A DNA stretch of 49,443 nt from Bdellovibrionales bacterium (GTDB lineage: Bacteria > Bdellovibrionota > UBA1018 > CAIMNF01). The notes under the pieces are model-generated. The model worked only from the letters and a program-made list of their open reading frames with translations. It was not told the origin of the DNA and did not search any database. Of the stretch, positions 1-8,292 are shown in pieces (position 1 is the first letter of the stretch; every line of letters starts with the position of its first letter). The stretch spans positions 1 through 49,443 of the forward strand of contig JAGWXK010000006.1 in the NCBI GenBank assembly GCA_018969905.1. Reading direction: 5' to 3'. The translations under genes were made by a program, and so were the position numbers.

Positions 1-3
1 AAA

Positions 4-46
4 TTGTCGAACCCTCGGCATGCTTCGCATGCGCGATGGTTCTCGT
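4..46. repeat. Hairpin element carrying direct and inverted copies of the tRNA-Asp T-arm
   Basis: Just downstream of the tRNA-Asp gene (which reads leftward) lies a 43-nt inverted-repeat element. Bases 7-19 (TCGAACCCTCGGC) are identical to the T-arm complement of the tRNA at 124-136. Bases 32-49 resemble the same T-arm in the opposite orientation (about 14 of 18 positions). Between them is a GCATGC-TTC-GCATGC hairpin. The arrangement parallels the element downstream of tmRNA in this window. Function is unknown; it is non-coding. It could be a relic of integration at the tRNA or a tRNA-derived repeat. Confidence 0.5.
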
Positions 47-65
47 CCCATCATCCCCGAAAACT

Positions 66-103
66 AAAAAGGCCCGCCGACCAAACGGTCAGCGAGCCTT
101 TTT
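66..103 (-). terminator. Intrinsic terminator of tRNA-Asp
   Basis: The hairpin arms AAAAAGGC and GCCTTTTT enclose an inner CGACC/GGTC stem. The structure begins three bases past the encoded CCA of the leftward tRNA-Asp and ends in a T run on that strand. It is A/T-flanked on both sides, so it could act in both directions. Confidence 0.7.
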
Positions 104-105
104 AA

Positions 106-182
106 TGGCGGGAGTGAAGGGACTCGAACCCTCGGCCTTCGCCGTGACAGGGCGACGTTGTAACCAACTCAACTACACCCCC
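106..182 (-). tRNA. tRNA-Asp (anticodon GTC)
   Basis: The minus strand folds as a 77-nt cloverleaf. The acceptor arm GGGGGTG pairs with CACTCCC, with discriminator G and an encoded CCA. The D arm contains AGTTGGTTA, the anticodon stem TCGCC/GGCGA holds loop CTGTCAC (anticodon GTC), and the T arm is GAGGG-TTCGAGT-CCCTT. It charges aspartate. It is followed by an intrinsic terminator and then by a hairpin element that copies part of its T arm. Confidence 0.95.
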
Positions 183-239
183 GCTATATGAGATGTAGAG
201 GGGAGGGTATCGAAACCCTGCGGTTTTGTAAAGAAGGTT

Positions 240-1049
240 TTACTTGAGCCCGAATCCGCACTTTTTCAACAAAAGTACGTTGAATTCTTCATCCGTCGGG
301 AACAAAAAGTTCACATCAGAATTTGGATTTTGGTCAAACAGGAGCGATGAGGGGATTTTGCAGGTTTTTTTGCCTTGGGTGACCACCGCTGTGGTTCCAA
401 GTCTCGGGTCGCCTCCGCGACGGTTCACTCGAATCAGGGTTCCGGATCCTGTGTATTCAAGCGTGGCAAACTTGCGTTTGAAGCGATCCGGATTCTGATC
501 CAAAGGTGCGATCTCGCGGAAAACCCCACGCAGAATCTCTTTGGTTTTTGCATCAAACGCCATCTCTTCCCCGTTTTGGAGCGTGACCTTGAGTTCCTCG
601 CCCTTCGCTCCGTTTTCGATCAATTCAATTGCAGGAATGTTGTGGCGTGGAAACAGGTAAAGATAGCTCTCCATGCGATTGGAGAGGAACTCATCCGGAG
701 TGTCTGTGACCGAAAAATAAATGTCCTGCCGCGCCCGGCTCTGAAAGCGGAATTGATATTCCCGATCAGGCCCCGATCCGATCTCGGTTGCGGGCACCGG
801 GATGATCCGGTTTGGGCCGATATTGTTGAAACTGAACCCTAGAATGTGGCCCGTGGTTTCGGATTCCGTGATAATGAAATCGCCAAAGGGGCTTGAGCGC
901 ATGACCTGGTCCCCGGCCACCACCGGGGATACGCGATCTGTGATCGGGGGGAGAACTCTGGAAAGGTCCGCAATTGTCTGGCCGAAGGAAGCTTTCGGGG
1001 CCAGGGGGATCAGGAGGATTCCTAAAAGGGTGAGGGAGAGAGGGTTCAT
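240..1049 (-). CDS. Exported protein of unknown function
   Basis: A 269-aa protein with a clear signal peptide (hydrophobic LTLLGILLIPLAP, cleavage likely after ASFG/Q near residue 23). The rest is soluble, beta-rich and contains no domain I recognise; two late cysteines (CKIPS and KKCGFG) could form a disulfide. The start is supported by AAGGAG thirteen bases or less upstream of the ATG. It reads toward tRNA-Asp and is divergent from the symporter gene across a 109-bp gap. It is probably periplasmic. It is not part of an obvious operon. Confidence 0.7.
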   Translation of the reverse strand: MNPLSLTLLGILLIPLAPKASFGQTIADLSRVLPPITDRVSPVVAGDQVMRSSPFGDFIITESETTGHILGFSFNNIGPNRIIPVPATEIGSGPDREYQFRFQSRARQDIYFSVTDTPDEFLSNRMESYLYLFPRHNIPAIELIENGAKGEELKVTLQNGEEMAFDAKTKEILRGVFREIAPLDQNPDRFKRKFATLEYTGSGTLIRVNRRGGDPRLGTTAVVTQGKKTCKIPSSLLFDQNPNSDVNFLFPTDEEFNVLLLKKCGFGLK

Positions 1050-1122
1050 GGTGGGGCTCCTTTTCTAAACGAGATTGGTTTAATCGGAGCAGGTGTTTTT
1101 ATCAAGGATTTATTTAAAAAAG

Positions 1123-1152
1123 TTGCGAAGGCTCTGCCCTCGTCGCTAGACT
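1123..1152 (+). promoter_or_regulatory. Predicted promoter placing the symporter start codon at the transcript 5' end
   Basis: TTGCGA (1123-1128) and TAGACT (1147-1152) with an 18-bp spacer resemble a housekeeping promoter. The ATG of the symporter begins only six bases after the -10 box, and there is no Shine-Dalgarno sequence between, so a leaderless message is predicted. The sequence shows the boxes; the leaderless reading is inference. Confidence 0.4.
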
Positions 1153-1158
1153 CCCGAA

Positions 1159-2385
1159 ATGCTTAGGAAAGTGAAACTCACGACCTGGATCTTTGTCGCC
1201 CTGATTGCGGGCCTGATGCTTGGGCATTTTGCCCCCGAGTTCGCGCACTCGCTGAAATCCCTACGCACCCTCTTTTTGAATGGAGTGAAGTGCATCATTG
1301 CGCCGCTGATTTTTGCCTCGATCGTTCTTGGGATCAATTCGGCGGGGTCGGTGAAGGGGCTTGGGCGGACCGGAGTGCGTGCAATCCTCTATTTCGAGCT
1401 TGCGACCACGCTTGCGCTTGTGGTGGGTCTTTTCATGGTCAATTGGTTAAGGCCTGGAGATGGGATCTCTCTTAGCGTTCAGGTGTCGGATCTGGTGAAC
1501 AAGGCGCAGGAAACCAAGCTTTCGTTTTCTGGGTTTTTCGAGCATCTGCTTCCCACGAATTTTGCCGAAGCCGTGGTGAAGGGGGATGTTCTTCAGATTG
1601 TGATTTTCTCGACGATCTTCGGGGTGGCAACTTTGCTTGCAGGCGAGAAAGGTAAGCCAATGGTGACTTTCGCGGAATCGATGAATGAAGTCATGTTCAA
1701 ATTTACCGGCATCATCATGGGGCTTGCGCCGATCGGAGTCGGAGCTGCGGCAGCAACCGGAGTTGCCGAGCATGGAATTGGAGTGGTGATTCCGCTCTTG
1801 AAACTTGTGGGAACGCTCTATCTTGCGCTCCTCATTTTTGTGATTCTGGTGCTGGTGCCTGCCATGATCTATGCGCGCGTGAACATGATGAGTTTCTTGC
1901 GTGAAATCAGGCCCGCTCTATTGCTTGCGTTTGCCACAACCTCAAGTGAGAGCGCGTTTCCCCATGCGCTTGAGTCTCTTGAAAAGATGGGAGTAAAAAA
2001 ACGAATTTCCAGTTTTGTGCTGCCGCTTGGGTATTCCTTCAATCTCGACGGATCAACCCTCTATCTCGCATTGGCTTCCGTTTTTGTTGCCCAAGCAGCC
2101 GGGATCGAGCTTTCGCTTTGGACTCAAGTGACCATGATGCTGACCCTGATGCTGACCACAAAGGGAGTTGCAGCCGTTCCTCGTGCAAGCCTTGTGGTGC
2201 TCTCAGGTACGCTTACGGCTTTTGGTTTGCCGCTTGAGGGAATCACCCTCATTCTGGGTGTGGATGAGTTCATGGACATGGCTCGCACCACGGTGAACCT
2301 TCTTGGAAACTGTGTCGCGACCTTGGTGGTATCGCGCTGGGAGGGCGAGGCGCTTTCTCCTGAATTCAGCAGTGTTGAGCCCTGA
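1159..2385 (+). CDS. Dicarboxylate/amino acid:cation symporter (DAACS family)
   Basis: A 408-aa inner-membrane transporter of the GltP/DctA/GltPh fold. N-terminal helices begin at residue 8 (TWIFVALIAGLMLG). The serine-rich HP1 hairpin reads TTSSESAFP near residue 257, followed by TM7 with FNLDGSTLY (the NMDGT-type cation site). HP2 reads TTKGVAAVPRAS, and TM8 carries the substrate-facing VDEFMDMARTTVNLLGN. These are the family landmarks, so uptake of glutamate, aspartate or C4-dicarboxylates driven by Na+ or H+ is expected; which substrate cannot be read from sequence. Length is normal for the family. It is monocistronic and probably transcribed from a promoter directly abutting the ATG. Confidence 0.93.
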   Translation: MLRKVKLTTWIFVALIAGLMLGHFAPEFAHSLKSLRTLFLNGVKCIIAPLIFASIVLGINSAGSVKGLGRTGVRAILYFELATTLALVVGLFMVNWLRPGDGISLSVQVSDLVNKAQETKLSFSGFFEHLLPTNFAEAVVKGDVLQIVIFSTIFGVATLLAGEKGKPMVTFAESMNEVMFKFTGIIMGLAPIGVGAAAATGVAEHGIGVVIPLLKLVGTLYLALLIFVILVLVPAMIYARVNMMSFLREIRPALLLAFATTSSESAFPHALESLEKMGVKKRISSFVLPLGYSFNLDGSTLYLALASVFVAQAAGIELSLWTQVTMMLTLMLTTKGVAAVPRASLVVLSGTLTAFGLPLEGITLILGVDEFMDMARTTVNLLGNCVATLVVSRWEGEALSPEFSSVEP

Positions 2386-2421
2386 TGGTTTTAGAAAAGC
2401 CGGGATGGAGCTAAGGCTCGC

Positions 2422-2889
2422 TTACGCGGGCTTCGGCGCATGAATCAGAGTTTTGAGATCCATCCGGAACAGCACTTCCATTTTATTCGGGAAAATGTGC
2501 TTCTGAATGATGCCCTCGCCAAAGGTCGGATGCGAGATCCGATCGCCCACCAGAAAATGCTCGTTTGCAGCATATTGGCGGATGGCCTTGGTATTGGAAT
2601 TCAGTTGCTTCATCCATTCAAGCTCCACGGGTACTGTTTTTTCGGCCTTCGACTCGCGGGGAGCGCGGGTGGTAGTCCCGGGTGAGCCACGGGATGCGGC
2701 AATGGCGCCCGGCTCTTTTACGCCTTTTTTGGGCTTGTAGTTGTGTTCGCTTTTGCAAGTTCTGCAAATCACACGAGCGGGCATGCCCCCCATCATGGAC
2801 ATGATGGTGTGGCCTAGGTCCATTTTGCAGCGGGTGCAGAAACAGACGAGTTCTTTTCCAACGGTGAGAGCGGTGCCGGGGGTGTTCAT
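2422..2889 (-). CDS. Zinc-ribbon protein with C-terminal CarD/UvrD-tail-like motif
   Basis: A 155-aa protein. The N-terminal third has two CxxC pairs (CTRC near residue 18 and CRTC near residue 43) expected to bind one zinc. The middle is a charged linker rich in K, R, S and P. The C terminus has GDRISHPTFGEGII, which resembles the G-D-x-V-x-H-x-x-F-G-x-G motif found in CarD-like and UvrD C-terminal domains that contact RNA polymerase. A role in transcription or transcription-coupled repair is therefore possible, and it lies divergent from uvrC with a 40-bp gap. The function is inference; the motifs are visible. Confidence 0.65.
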   Translation of the reverse strand: MNTPGTALTVGKELVCFCTRCKMDLGHTIMSMMGGMPARVICRTCKSEHNYKPKKGVKEPGAIAASRGSPGTTTRAPRESKAEKTVPVELEWMKQLNSNTKAIRQYAANEHFLVGDRISHPTFGEGIIQKHIFPNKMEVLFRMDLKTLIHAPKPA

Positions 2890-2929
2890 ACGCTGTCAGA
2901 TAAGATAGCCTAAAAGCACAAAACTGAGT

Positions 2930-4642
2930 ATGGAAAAAAGGTCCGATAAGAAAACCGCATTGCTCGATCAGGCAAAGGCTTTGGCCACATCTCCCGGCGT
3001 GTACCTGATGAAAAACCCGGACGGTCAGATCCTCTATGTGGGAAAGGCCAAGAGCCTTCGTGCACGCGTAAGCTCCTATTTTCAGCCCATTGTGCATGAG
3101 CATCCTCGTACCGAGCTCATGCTTTCCGAGGTCATTGCATTTGAGGTGATTCACACCGAGACCGAAAACGAGGCGCTGGTGCTGGAGTGCACGCTGATCA
3201 AGCGCTACAAGCCGCGCTTTAACATCAGGCTTAAAGACGACAAACATTATCCCTATCTATCCGTTTCATTGAGTGAGGAGTTTCCGCGAATCGAGTGGAC
3301 GAGAAAGGTAAATCGCGAGGATGCGCGTTATTTTGGTCCTTTTCCTTCCAGTTTTGCGGCCCGCATCGTGATGAGACTTTTGACTGAAGCCTTTCAACTT
3401 CGGGATTGTGATTCAAATACCTTTGCCCACAGGTCGCGTGCCTGCATTCTGCACCAGATGGGGAAGTGTTCCGCGCCTTGTGTTGCGAAAGTCACCCGTG
3501 AGGAGTATCGCGAACAGCTGGCGCGCGCGATCGGAGTGATGGAGGGAAAGAGCAAGAGTTTCATCAAAGACCTGAAGAAAGAAATGAAACTTGCCGCAGA
3601 AGAGGAGCGCTATGAGGATGCGGCCCGGATTCGCGATCAGATTCAAGCGGTGCAAATCGTATCCCAGACCCAGTCGGTGGTGGATGCCGACCAACGCCTT
3701 GACCTTGATGTGTTTTCGATTGCGGAAAAAGAGGGAATTGCCCACGGAGTGGTGCTGCAAGTTCGGGGCGGAAAGCTTTTGTCGGTGAAGCACTATGATG
3801 TGCTGAATTTTGATGGGACGCTCTCGAAGGGCGATATCCTGCATGATTTCCTGACCCAGCACGTGCTGTTGATGGAAGAGGGGAATGAACTTGTTCATGC
3901 CAAGGCGTTTTTGATGAGAGAGTTACCGCTTGATCATGAGTTTTTGGAAGGGGCGCTCAAGATCACGATTGAAACCCCGAAGTCGGCCGCACAAAAGCAG
4001 CTGGTCTCGGTTGCTGAGACGAACGCACGGTTTGCGGTCGAGAATGCCAAGCGCGAGAACGCGGGACACGGGATTCAGGCGCTGGAGGAGATTCGCGAGA
4101 AGCTCGGGCTTGAGCGGGTACCCCGCCGGATTGAATGTTATGACATTTCAAACACGCAAGGAGAGGACTCGGTGGCATCGCGCGTGGTGTTCATGGATGG
4201 CGCGCCCGAGAAAACGCTTTATCGGCGCTACAAGATCAAGACCGTGCGGGGAGCGGATGATTTCGCCTCAATGCGGGAGATCTTCGAGCGCAGGTTTTCC
4301 AAAATGGACATGGGGCCCGGAAACGAGAAGCCCGATCTTGTGGTGGTGGACGGGGGCAAGGGTCAGCTTGCGCAGGCGCGGGCGATTTTTGAAGATCTCG
4401 GGATTCAGGGAGTGGATTTGGTGGGGCTTGCAAAAGCTCGCACGGAATCGAATTTTCAATCAAAGGAAGTTGAGAGCTCGATGGAGCGGATTTTCATTCC
4501 GAACCGGGTAAACCCGATTCCTCTTTATCCACACACCAGAGCTTATAAATTACTGACCCATATACGGGATGAAGCCCATCGCTTTGCGATTACCTTTCAT
4601 CGCAAGCTACGGGACAAACGGAGCCTTCAGTCACGAGAGTGA
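2930..4642 (+). CDS. uvrC: UvrABC excinuclease subunit C, lacking the C-terminal HhH region
   Basis: UvrC makes the two incisions flanking a DNA lesion in nucleotide excision repair. Domains in order: GIY-YIG nuclease about residues 20-100 (GVYLMKNPDGQILYVGKAKS), a cysteine cluster near 175-185, the UVR domain about 205-240 (EEERYEDAARIRDQI) that binds UvrB, and the RNase H-like nuclease about 395-550 (CYDISNTQGEDSVAS, VVVDGGKGQL, DEAHRFAITFHR). At 570 aa the protein stops at RDKRSLQSRE, exactly where homologues continue into the tandem helix-hairpin-helix DNA-binding domain. Following bases in the other frames show no HhH sequence, so the domain is absent rather than frameshifted. No clear ribosome site precedes the ATG. 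Confidence 0.95.
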   Translation: MEKRSDKKTALLDQAKALATSPGVYLMKNPDGQILYVGKAKSLRARVSSYFQPIVHEHPRTELMLSEVIAFEVIHTETENEALVLECTLIKRYKPRFNIRLKDDKHYPYLSVSLSEEFPRIEWTRKVNREDARYFGPFPSSFAARIVMRLLTEAFQLRDCDSNTFAHRSRACILHQMGKCSAPCVAKVTREEYREQLARAIGVMEGKSKSFIKDLKKEMKLAAEEERYEDAARIRDQIQAVQIVSQTQSVVDADQRLDLDVFSIAEKEGIAHGVVLQVRGGKLLSVKHYDVLNFDGTLSKGDILHDFLTQHVLLMEEGNELVHAKAFLMRELPLDHEFLEGALKITIETPKSAAQKQLVSVAETNARFAVENAKRENAGHGIQALEEIREKLGLERVPRRIECYDISNTQGEDSVASRVVFMDGAPEKTLYRRYKIKTVRGADDFASMREIFERRFSKMDMGPGNEKPDLVVVDGGKGQLAQARAIFEDLGIQGVDLVGLAKARTESNFQSKEVESSMERIFIPNRVNPIPLYPHTRAYKLLTHIRDEAHRFAITFHRKLRDKRSLQSRE

Positions 4643-4961
4643 TCGTGATTTAGGCTAAAAGAATACGGCCTTGGCCGGCCAGCAGTTGCTGGATCAATCG
4701 CTTCAATTGTCGCATACGCCGAACGTATCAAGGATTAACCGATCAGACAAGGTGGATTTTTCCAACTGGCATCGTTCACTGTTGATGCATGATAAAGACA
4801 AAGCGGCACACCTTTTTAAAAACAGGAGCTTACTCCTCGAACATCCTGTTCTTTTCGCTTCCGCCCATCATGGGCTCGCTCAGAAAGTCGTAACCTCCTG
4901 TTTTCAAAAAGGTGTTTGAGCTTCCTCGAGCCAATCATCCACAGGGATCGATGCCAGTCAA
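4643..4961. other. Intergenic stretch between convergent uvrC and metB
   Basis: A 319-bp gap between two convergent genes. The 82-aa ORF listed here has no protein-like features. The only structure I see is the long inverted repeat at 4809-4914, annotated separately. Confidence 0.5.
4809..4914. repeat. Long inverted repeat, probable bidirectional terminator
   Basis: Bases 4809-4828 (CACCTTTTTAAAAACAGGAG) match the reverse complement of 4895-4914 at 19 of 20 positions, with a 66-nt loop that itself contains a GCCCAT-C-ATGGGC hairpin. It sits between convergent uvrC and metB, so it could terminate both transcripts. The arms and inner hairpin also resemble a small non-autonomous element or a structured RNA. 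Confidence 0.55.
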
Positions 4962-6122
4962 TTAGGAAAGCGCCTGGGTCAGGTCTGCGATGAGATCCTT
5001 CACGTCTTCGATGCCGACGCTGATCCGAATCAGGGAGTCCGAGATTCCAAGAGCTTTGCGGTTTTCTACCGGTACCGAGGCATGGGTCATGATCGCAGGA
5101 TGCTCGATCAGGGACTCGACCCCGCCAAGACTCTCAGCGAGTGTGAAGAGCTTGGTTTTTTCAAGAACCCGGGTGGCTTCACTGAGCCCGCCCTTCACTT
5201 CAAACGAGATCATCCCGCCAAACCCATGCATCTGGGCGCGGGCAAGCTCATGCTGGGGATGAGAGGGGAGGCCCGGGTAGAGGACCTTTGTGACCTTGGG
5301 GTGGGCTTCCAAAAATTTCGCGATCTCAAAAGCGTTCCGCTCGTGTTCCTTCATTCGGACGTGTAGGGTCTTAAGCCCCCGCATCACCAAAAAGCAATCC
5401 TGCGGGCCGGGTACCGCGCCGACCGAATTTTGCAGGAATTTTACCGATTGGTACAGATCATCGCGGCTTGTGATGAAGACGCCACCGACCACATCGCTGT
5501 GACCGTTCATGTATTTCGTGACCGAGTGAATGACGGCATCGGCACCCAGATCAAGAGGTCGCTGAAAATACGGGCTCATGAAGGTGTTGTCGACGATGCT
5601 GAGTACGTCCTTCTCGCGCGCGAGAGTCGCAAGAGCCTTGATGTCGAAGATTTTCAGCATCGGGTTTGTGGGGCTTTCAATCCAGAGCATGCGAGTGTTT
5701 GGACGGAAGGCCGCCTTTACTTTTGAGAGATCGGTCAGATCCATGAAAGTGAAATCAAGACCGAAACGGCGAAGAACCTTGTCGAACAATCGGAAAGTTC
5801 CACCGTACACATCATCACTGCAGATTACATGATCGCCCGATTTCAGCGTGTGAAGGAGGGTGTCGATCGTGGCGAGGCCCGATGAAAAAGCGAGTGCGTA
5901 CTTTCCGTTTTCAAGGCTTGCCACACAAGCCTCATACGCCGTTCGGGTTGGATTGCCGGTGCGGGCGTACTCGTAGCCCGTGTGTTTGCCAGGAGAGCTT
6001 TGGGCAAAGGTGCTCGTCTGATAGATCGGTACCATCACGGCACCGGTCCTAGGATCGGGCTCCTGACCCGCATGAATGGCTTTGGTTCCAAATCCTGAAG
6101 TAGAAATCTTGATCTCGCTCAT
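4962..6122 (-). CDS. metB: Cystathionine gamma-synthase/lyase family PLP enzyme
   Basis: A 386-aa fold-type I PLP enzyme of the Cys/Met metabolism family. Landmarks are YEYARTGNPTR (49-60, cofactor phosphate contacts from the neighbouring subunit), SSGLAT (80-84), ESPTNP (149-154), the VDNT segment (177-180) and the PLP lysine in SVTKYMNGHSD (Lys203). It likely joins an activated homoserine and cysteine to cystathionine, or cleaves cystathionine; gamma-synthase and gamma-lyase are not safely separated by eye. Its ATG overlaps the gshA stop by four bases, so the two are translationally coupled and share cysteine as substrate. Confidence 0.88.
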   Translation of the reverse strand: MSEIKISTSGFGTKAIHAGQEPDPRTGAVMVPIYQTSTFAQSSPGKHTGYEYARTGNPTRTAYEACVASLENGKYALAFSSGLATIDTLLHTLKSGDHVICSDDVYGGTFRLFDKVLRRFGLDFTFMDLTDLSKVKAAFRPNTRMLWIESPTNPMLKIFDIKALATLAREKDVLSIVDNTFMSPYFQRPLDLGADAVIHSVTKYMNGHSDVVGGVFITSRDDLYQSVKFLQNSVGAVPGPQDCFLVMRGLKTLHVRMKEHERNAFEIAKFLEAHPKVTKVLYPGLPSHPQHELARAQMHGFGGMISFEVKGGLSEATRVLEKTKLFTLAESLGGVESLIEHPAIMTHASVPVENRKALGISDSLIRISVGIEDVKDLIADLTQALS

Positions 6123-7390
6123 GGGGCGAGAGTTTGCCTGATCTCGCGGGCCGCAGCAAGAGCAGAAAGTCGGCCAATGACTCCGTAGACTGCCTCCAAG
6201 AGGGGCAGTTCATCGAATTCCTTGGTTTTAATGCAATCACTCAAGTCCTTAAAACACAGCTTTTTGAAAAACATGCCCTGGCTGTTCAGGTTGTCCATTT
6301 CATCCCGCTCTTTATTGGCCCGGATGAATCCCCCGATCAAATGCCCGTTCATCAGGTAAATCACGGGCTCGGAGGTGGATCCTTCCGTCACCATCTGGGT
6401 CGGAATCCCTTCCTGCACCAGGACCTGTTCGATCTGGGTTTTTCCTTTACCCATGCTCATTTTATTCTTGGTCCTGCGATTCATTGAAATCAGTTCATCC
6501 ACCGAGTGAATCACCATGATTCCCATCCCGTAGGTGCCTGAATCATTCTTGATGAAAAGCGCGGGCTTTCGATCGATCGAATGGAGCTGGTACTGATCCT
6601 CGATGCTTTTCAGCATTCTCCCTGCGGTCTCTGCTACCCGGTCCACTCCGAGCCCGTCGTTGAAATTCACAGGTCCAACGGCCTCGCTTTCTATCGAGAT
6701 GAGCCAAGGGTCAATGCCAACGAGTGCCGCAAACTCTGTTGCAAGCTCATTGTAGAATTTGAAGTGTGTGCTTTTCCTGCGGCTATGCCAACCCATGCGA
6801 TGCGAGGGGAGTACGGGTTGGGAAATCTCATCCAGCATCTTCGGATAGCCTGCGGAATAATCGTGATTCAAAATCAGCCAGTCAGGAGTGAATCCGCCCG
6901 GGGTGCGTAGCTTTCCGTTTTCCACCCGGGCCGGATGTTGCACGATGCTCTTTTCGCTTGCAGTGGTCAGCGTGAGTTTTTCGGGAATCCCGTCGATTCG
7001 GATGATTTCGACTTCGAATCCCGCTTCTTCGATGATGGAGCGAAGTTGATGGAGATTTTCGAGGTAGAATTTATTTTCAGTGTGGTTTTCCGGAATGACT
7101 CCAATTCTCGAGGGTGGAGCTGATTGACCCGCGATCTTCGCGATTTGGTCTTTAAAGATTCCAACTGCTTGCTCGAGATCGATTTCGCAGATGTTGTTGA
7201 AACCCGCCGGATACAGGTTGCAATCCACAGGCGCGACCTTTTCGCCCGAGTCGCGGATGTCAACGGAGCAGTAGAAGGGAGCCGGAAACTCGGAGAATTT
7301 TTTAAAAAACCAGGCATCAATCTTATCGTGATGATCGACGATGACCTTTGCGAGAACGCTTTTTGGGTTTCGGGGGCTGATAGGGGGCAT
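6119..7390 (-). CDS. gshA: Glutamate-cysteine ligase, Acidithiobacillus ferrooxidans type
   Basis: A 423-aa protein of the less common proteobacterial GshA family (the T. ferrooxidans type), unrelated in sequence to the E. coli enzyme. Recognisable segments are CSVDIRDSGEKVAPVDCNLY, YPAGFNNICEID, and the ATP-grasp-like KNDSGTYGMGI about residue 280. It makes gamma-glutamylcysteine, the first step of glutathione synthesis. No gshB lies nearby. The gene overlaps the upstream TPR gene by 68 bp and the downstream metB by 4 bp, so the three form one leftward operon. A slightly later start cannot be excluded because of the long upstream overlap. Confidence 0.85.
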   Translation of the reverse strand: MPPISPRNPKSVLAKVIVDHHDKIDAWFFKKFSEFPAPFYCSVDIRDSGEKVAPVDCNLYPAGFNNICEIDLEQAVGIFKDQIAKIAGQSAPPSRIGVIPENHTENKFYLENLHQLRSIIEEAGFEVEIIRIDGIPEKLTLTTASEKSIVQHPARVENGKLRTPGGFTPDWLILNHDYSAGYPKMLDEISQPVLPSHRMGWHSRRKSTHFKFYNELATEFAALVGIDPWLISIESEAVGPVNFNDGLGVDRVAETAGRMLKSIEDQYQLHSIDRKPALFIKNDSGTYGMGIMVIHSVDELISMNRRTKNKMSMGKGKTQIEQVLVQEGIPTQMVTEGSTSEPVIYLMNGHLIGGFIRANKERDEMDNLNSQGMFFKKLCFKDLSDCIKTKEFDELPLLEAVYGVIGRLSALAAAREIRQTLAP

Positions 7391-8273
7391 AGCACTTCAC
7401 CAGGTCTTCCTGGAGTCCTTTTGCAAAGTCGAAAGTCGCCTTCAGATCCTTGCCGATTTTTTCTTTCAGGTAGGAGTCGATCTTGAGCTTTTGGAGTTCA
7501 TGATCAAAAAACGTGAACGACTCGCACCAGTCTTGAATGATAGTGGGGTTCAAAACGGTTTGGGCAAGGGGGAGGGCGGATTTAAAACAAAGATTCTTTT
7601 TGGAGAAGTACTCCAGGGTTTCCTCTTCGGTCACCGATTTGTCTTTCAGGAGGTGGCTGGTGATGCACTGGCGGGTGATCAGGCTCATTTTGAAGCCCGG
7701 GATCATTTTCTGAAAGGATTCAATGGGTTCCTGCTCCAAGTATTCACGCAAAAGGTCCAGCTCCGCAGTCGCTCCCTCGTATTGCTTCTCTTCCAAAAGA
7801 GTCTGAAAGCGAACGGAATAGGCGAGAGCCTTTTGCTTTGAGTCAGGCTCGTGATCAAGCAATTCCGTAGCAAGGGTTCGAGCATTCAAGTATTGCTTGA
7901 GCCCCAGAGCCGCTTCCGCCATGAATGCCCGCGCTTGGTTTACGACCTTGGGATCTGGGCGGCGTAACACCAGTTCTTGCCCGTATTTTAAGACTTCAGA
8001 GAATTGCTGGTCCGAAACAAGAGCAGTGAGGAGGTTCAGATAGGAGGCCTCTGTTTTAGGAAGGCTCGGGTAGCGATCGACTCTTCGTTTCAGGTCACGG
8101 GCAGCTTGTTTGAAATCCTTTTTTGCCAAGGACTCGGATCCTTGCTGGTCCAGGAATCGAGCCTCTTCACTCGATCTCGGTCCAGGATTCGGAATCTCTT
8201 CTTGCGCCGAAACAGGCATGCCAAGTGCCAGAAAAAGCGGGAGCAAGAAAACCGGTGAGATTTTTAGGCCCAT
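7323..8273 (-). CDS. Exported TPR-like protein
   Basis: A 316-aa protein with a signal peptide (FLLPLFLALGMPVSA, cleavage near residue 24). Residues 35-190 are alternating amphipathic helices with TPR-like spacing (EAEALLALKQY-type pairs), usual for periplasmic scaffold proteins. The last 18 residues (PPKPKKRSRKGHRRSSR) are strongly basic and are encoded in the overlap with gshA. AAGG six bases upstream supports the ATG. The start codon is only 19 bp from the divergent glycosyltransferase start, so the promoters must overlap. Specific role unknown. Confidence 0.7.
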   Translation of the reverse strand: MGLKISPVFLLPLFLALGMPVSAQEEIPNPGPRSSEEARFLDQQGSESLAKKDFKQAARDLKRRVDRYPSLPKTEASYLNLLTALVSDQQFSEVLKYGQELVLRRPDPKVVNQARAFMAEAALGLKQYLNARTLATELLDHEPDSKQKALAYSVRFQTLLEEKQYEGATAELDLLREYLEQEPIESFQKMIPGFKMSLITRQCITSHLLKDKSVTEEETLEYFSKKNLCFKSALPLAQTVLNPTIIQDWCESFTFFDHELQKLKIDSYLKEKIGKDLKATFDFAKGLQEDLVKCYAPYQPPKPKKRSRKGHRRSSR

Positions 8274-8292
8274 AGATTACCTTCAGCCTATC

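Noticed and set aside
3930-4511. 193-aa ORF inside uvrC
   Set aside because: Basic and tryptophan-rich shadow in another frame of a well-supported UvrC nuclease domain.
4671-4919. 82-aa ORF between uvrC and metB
   Set aside because: Low-complexity, no ribosome site, and covers both arms of the inverted repeat.
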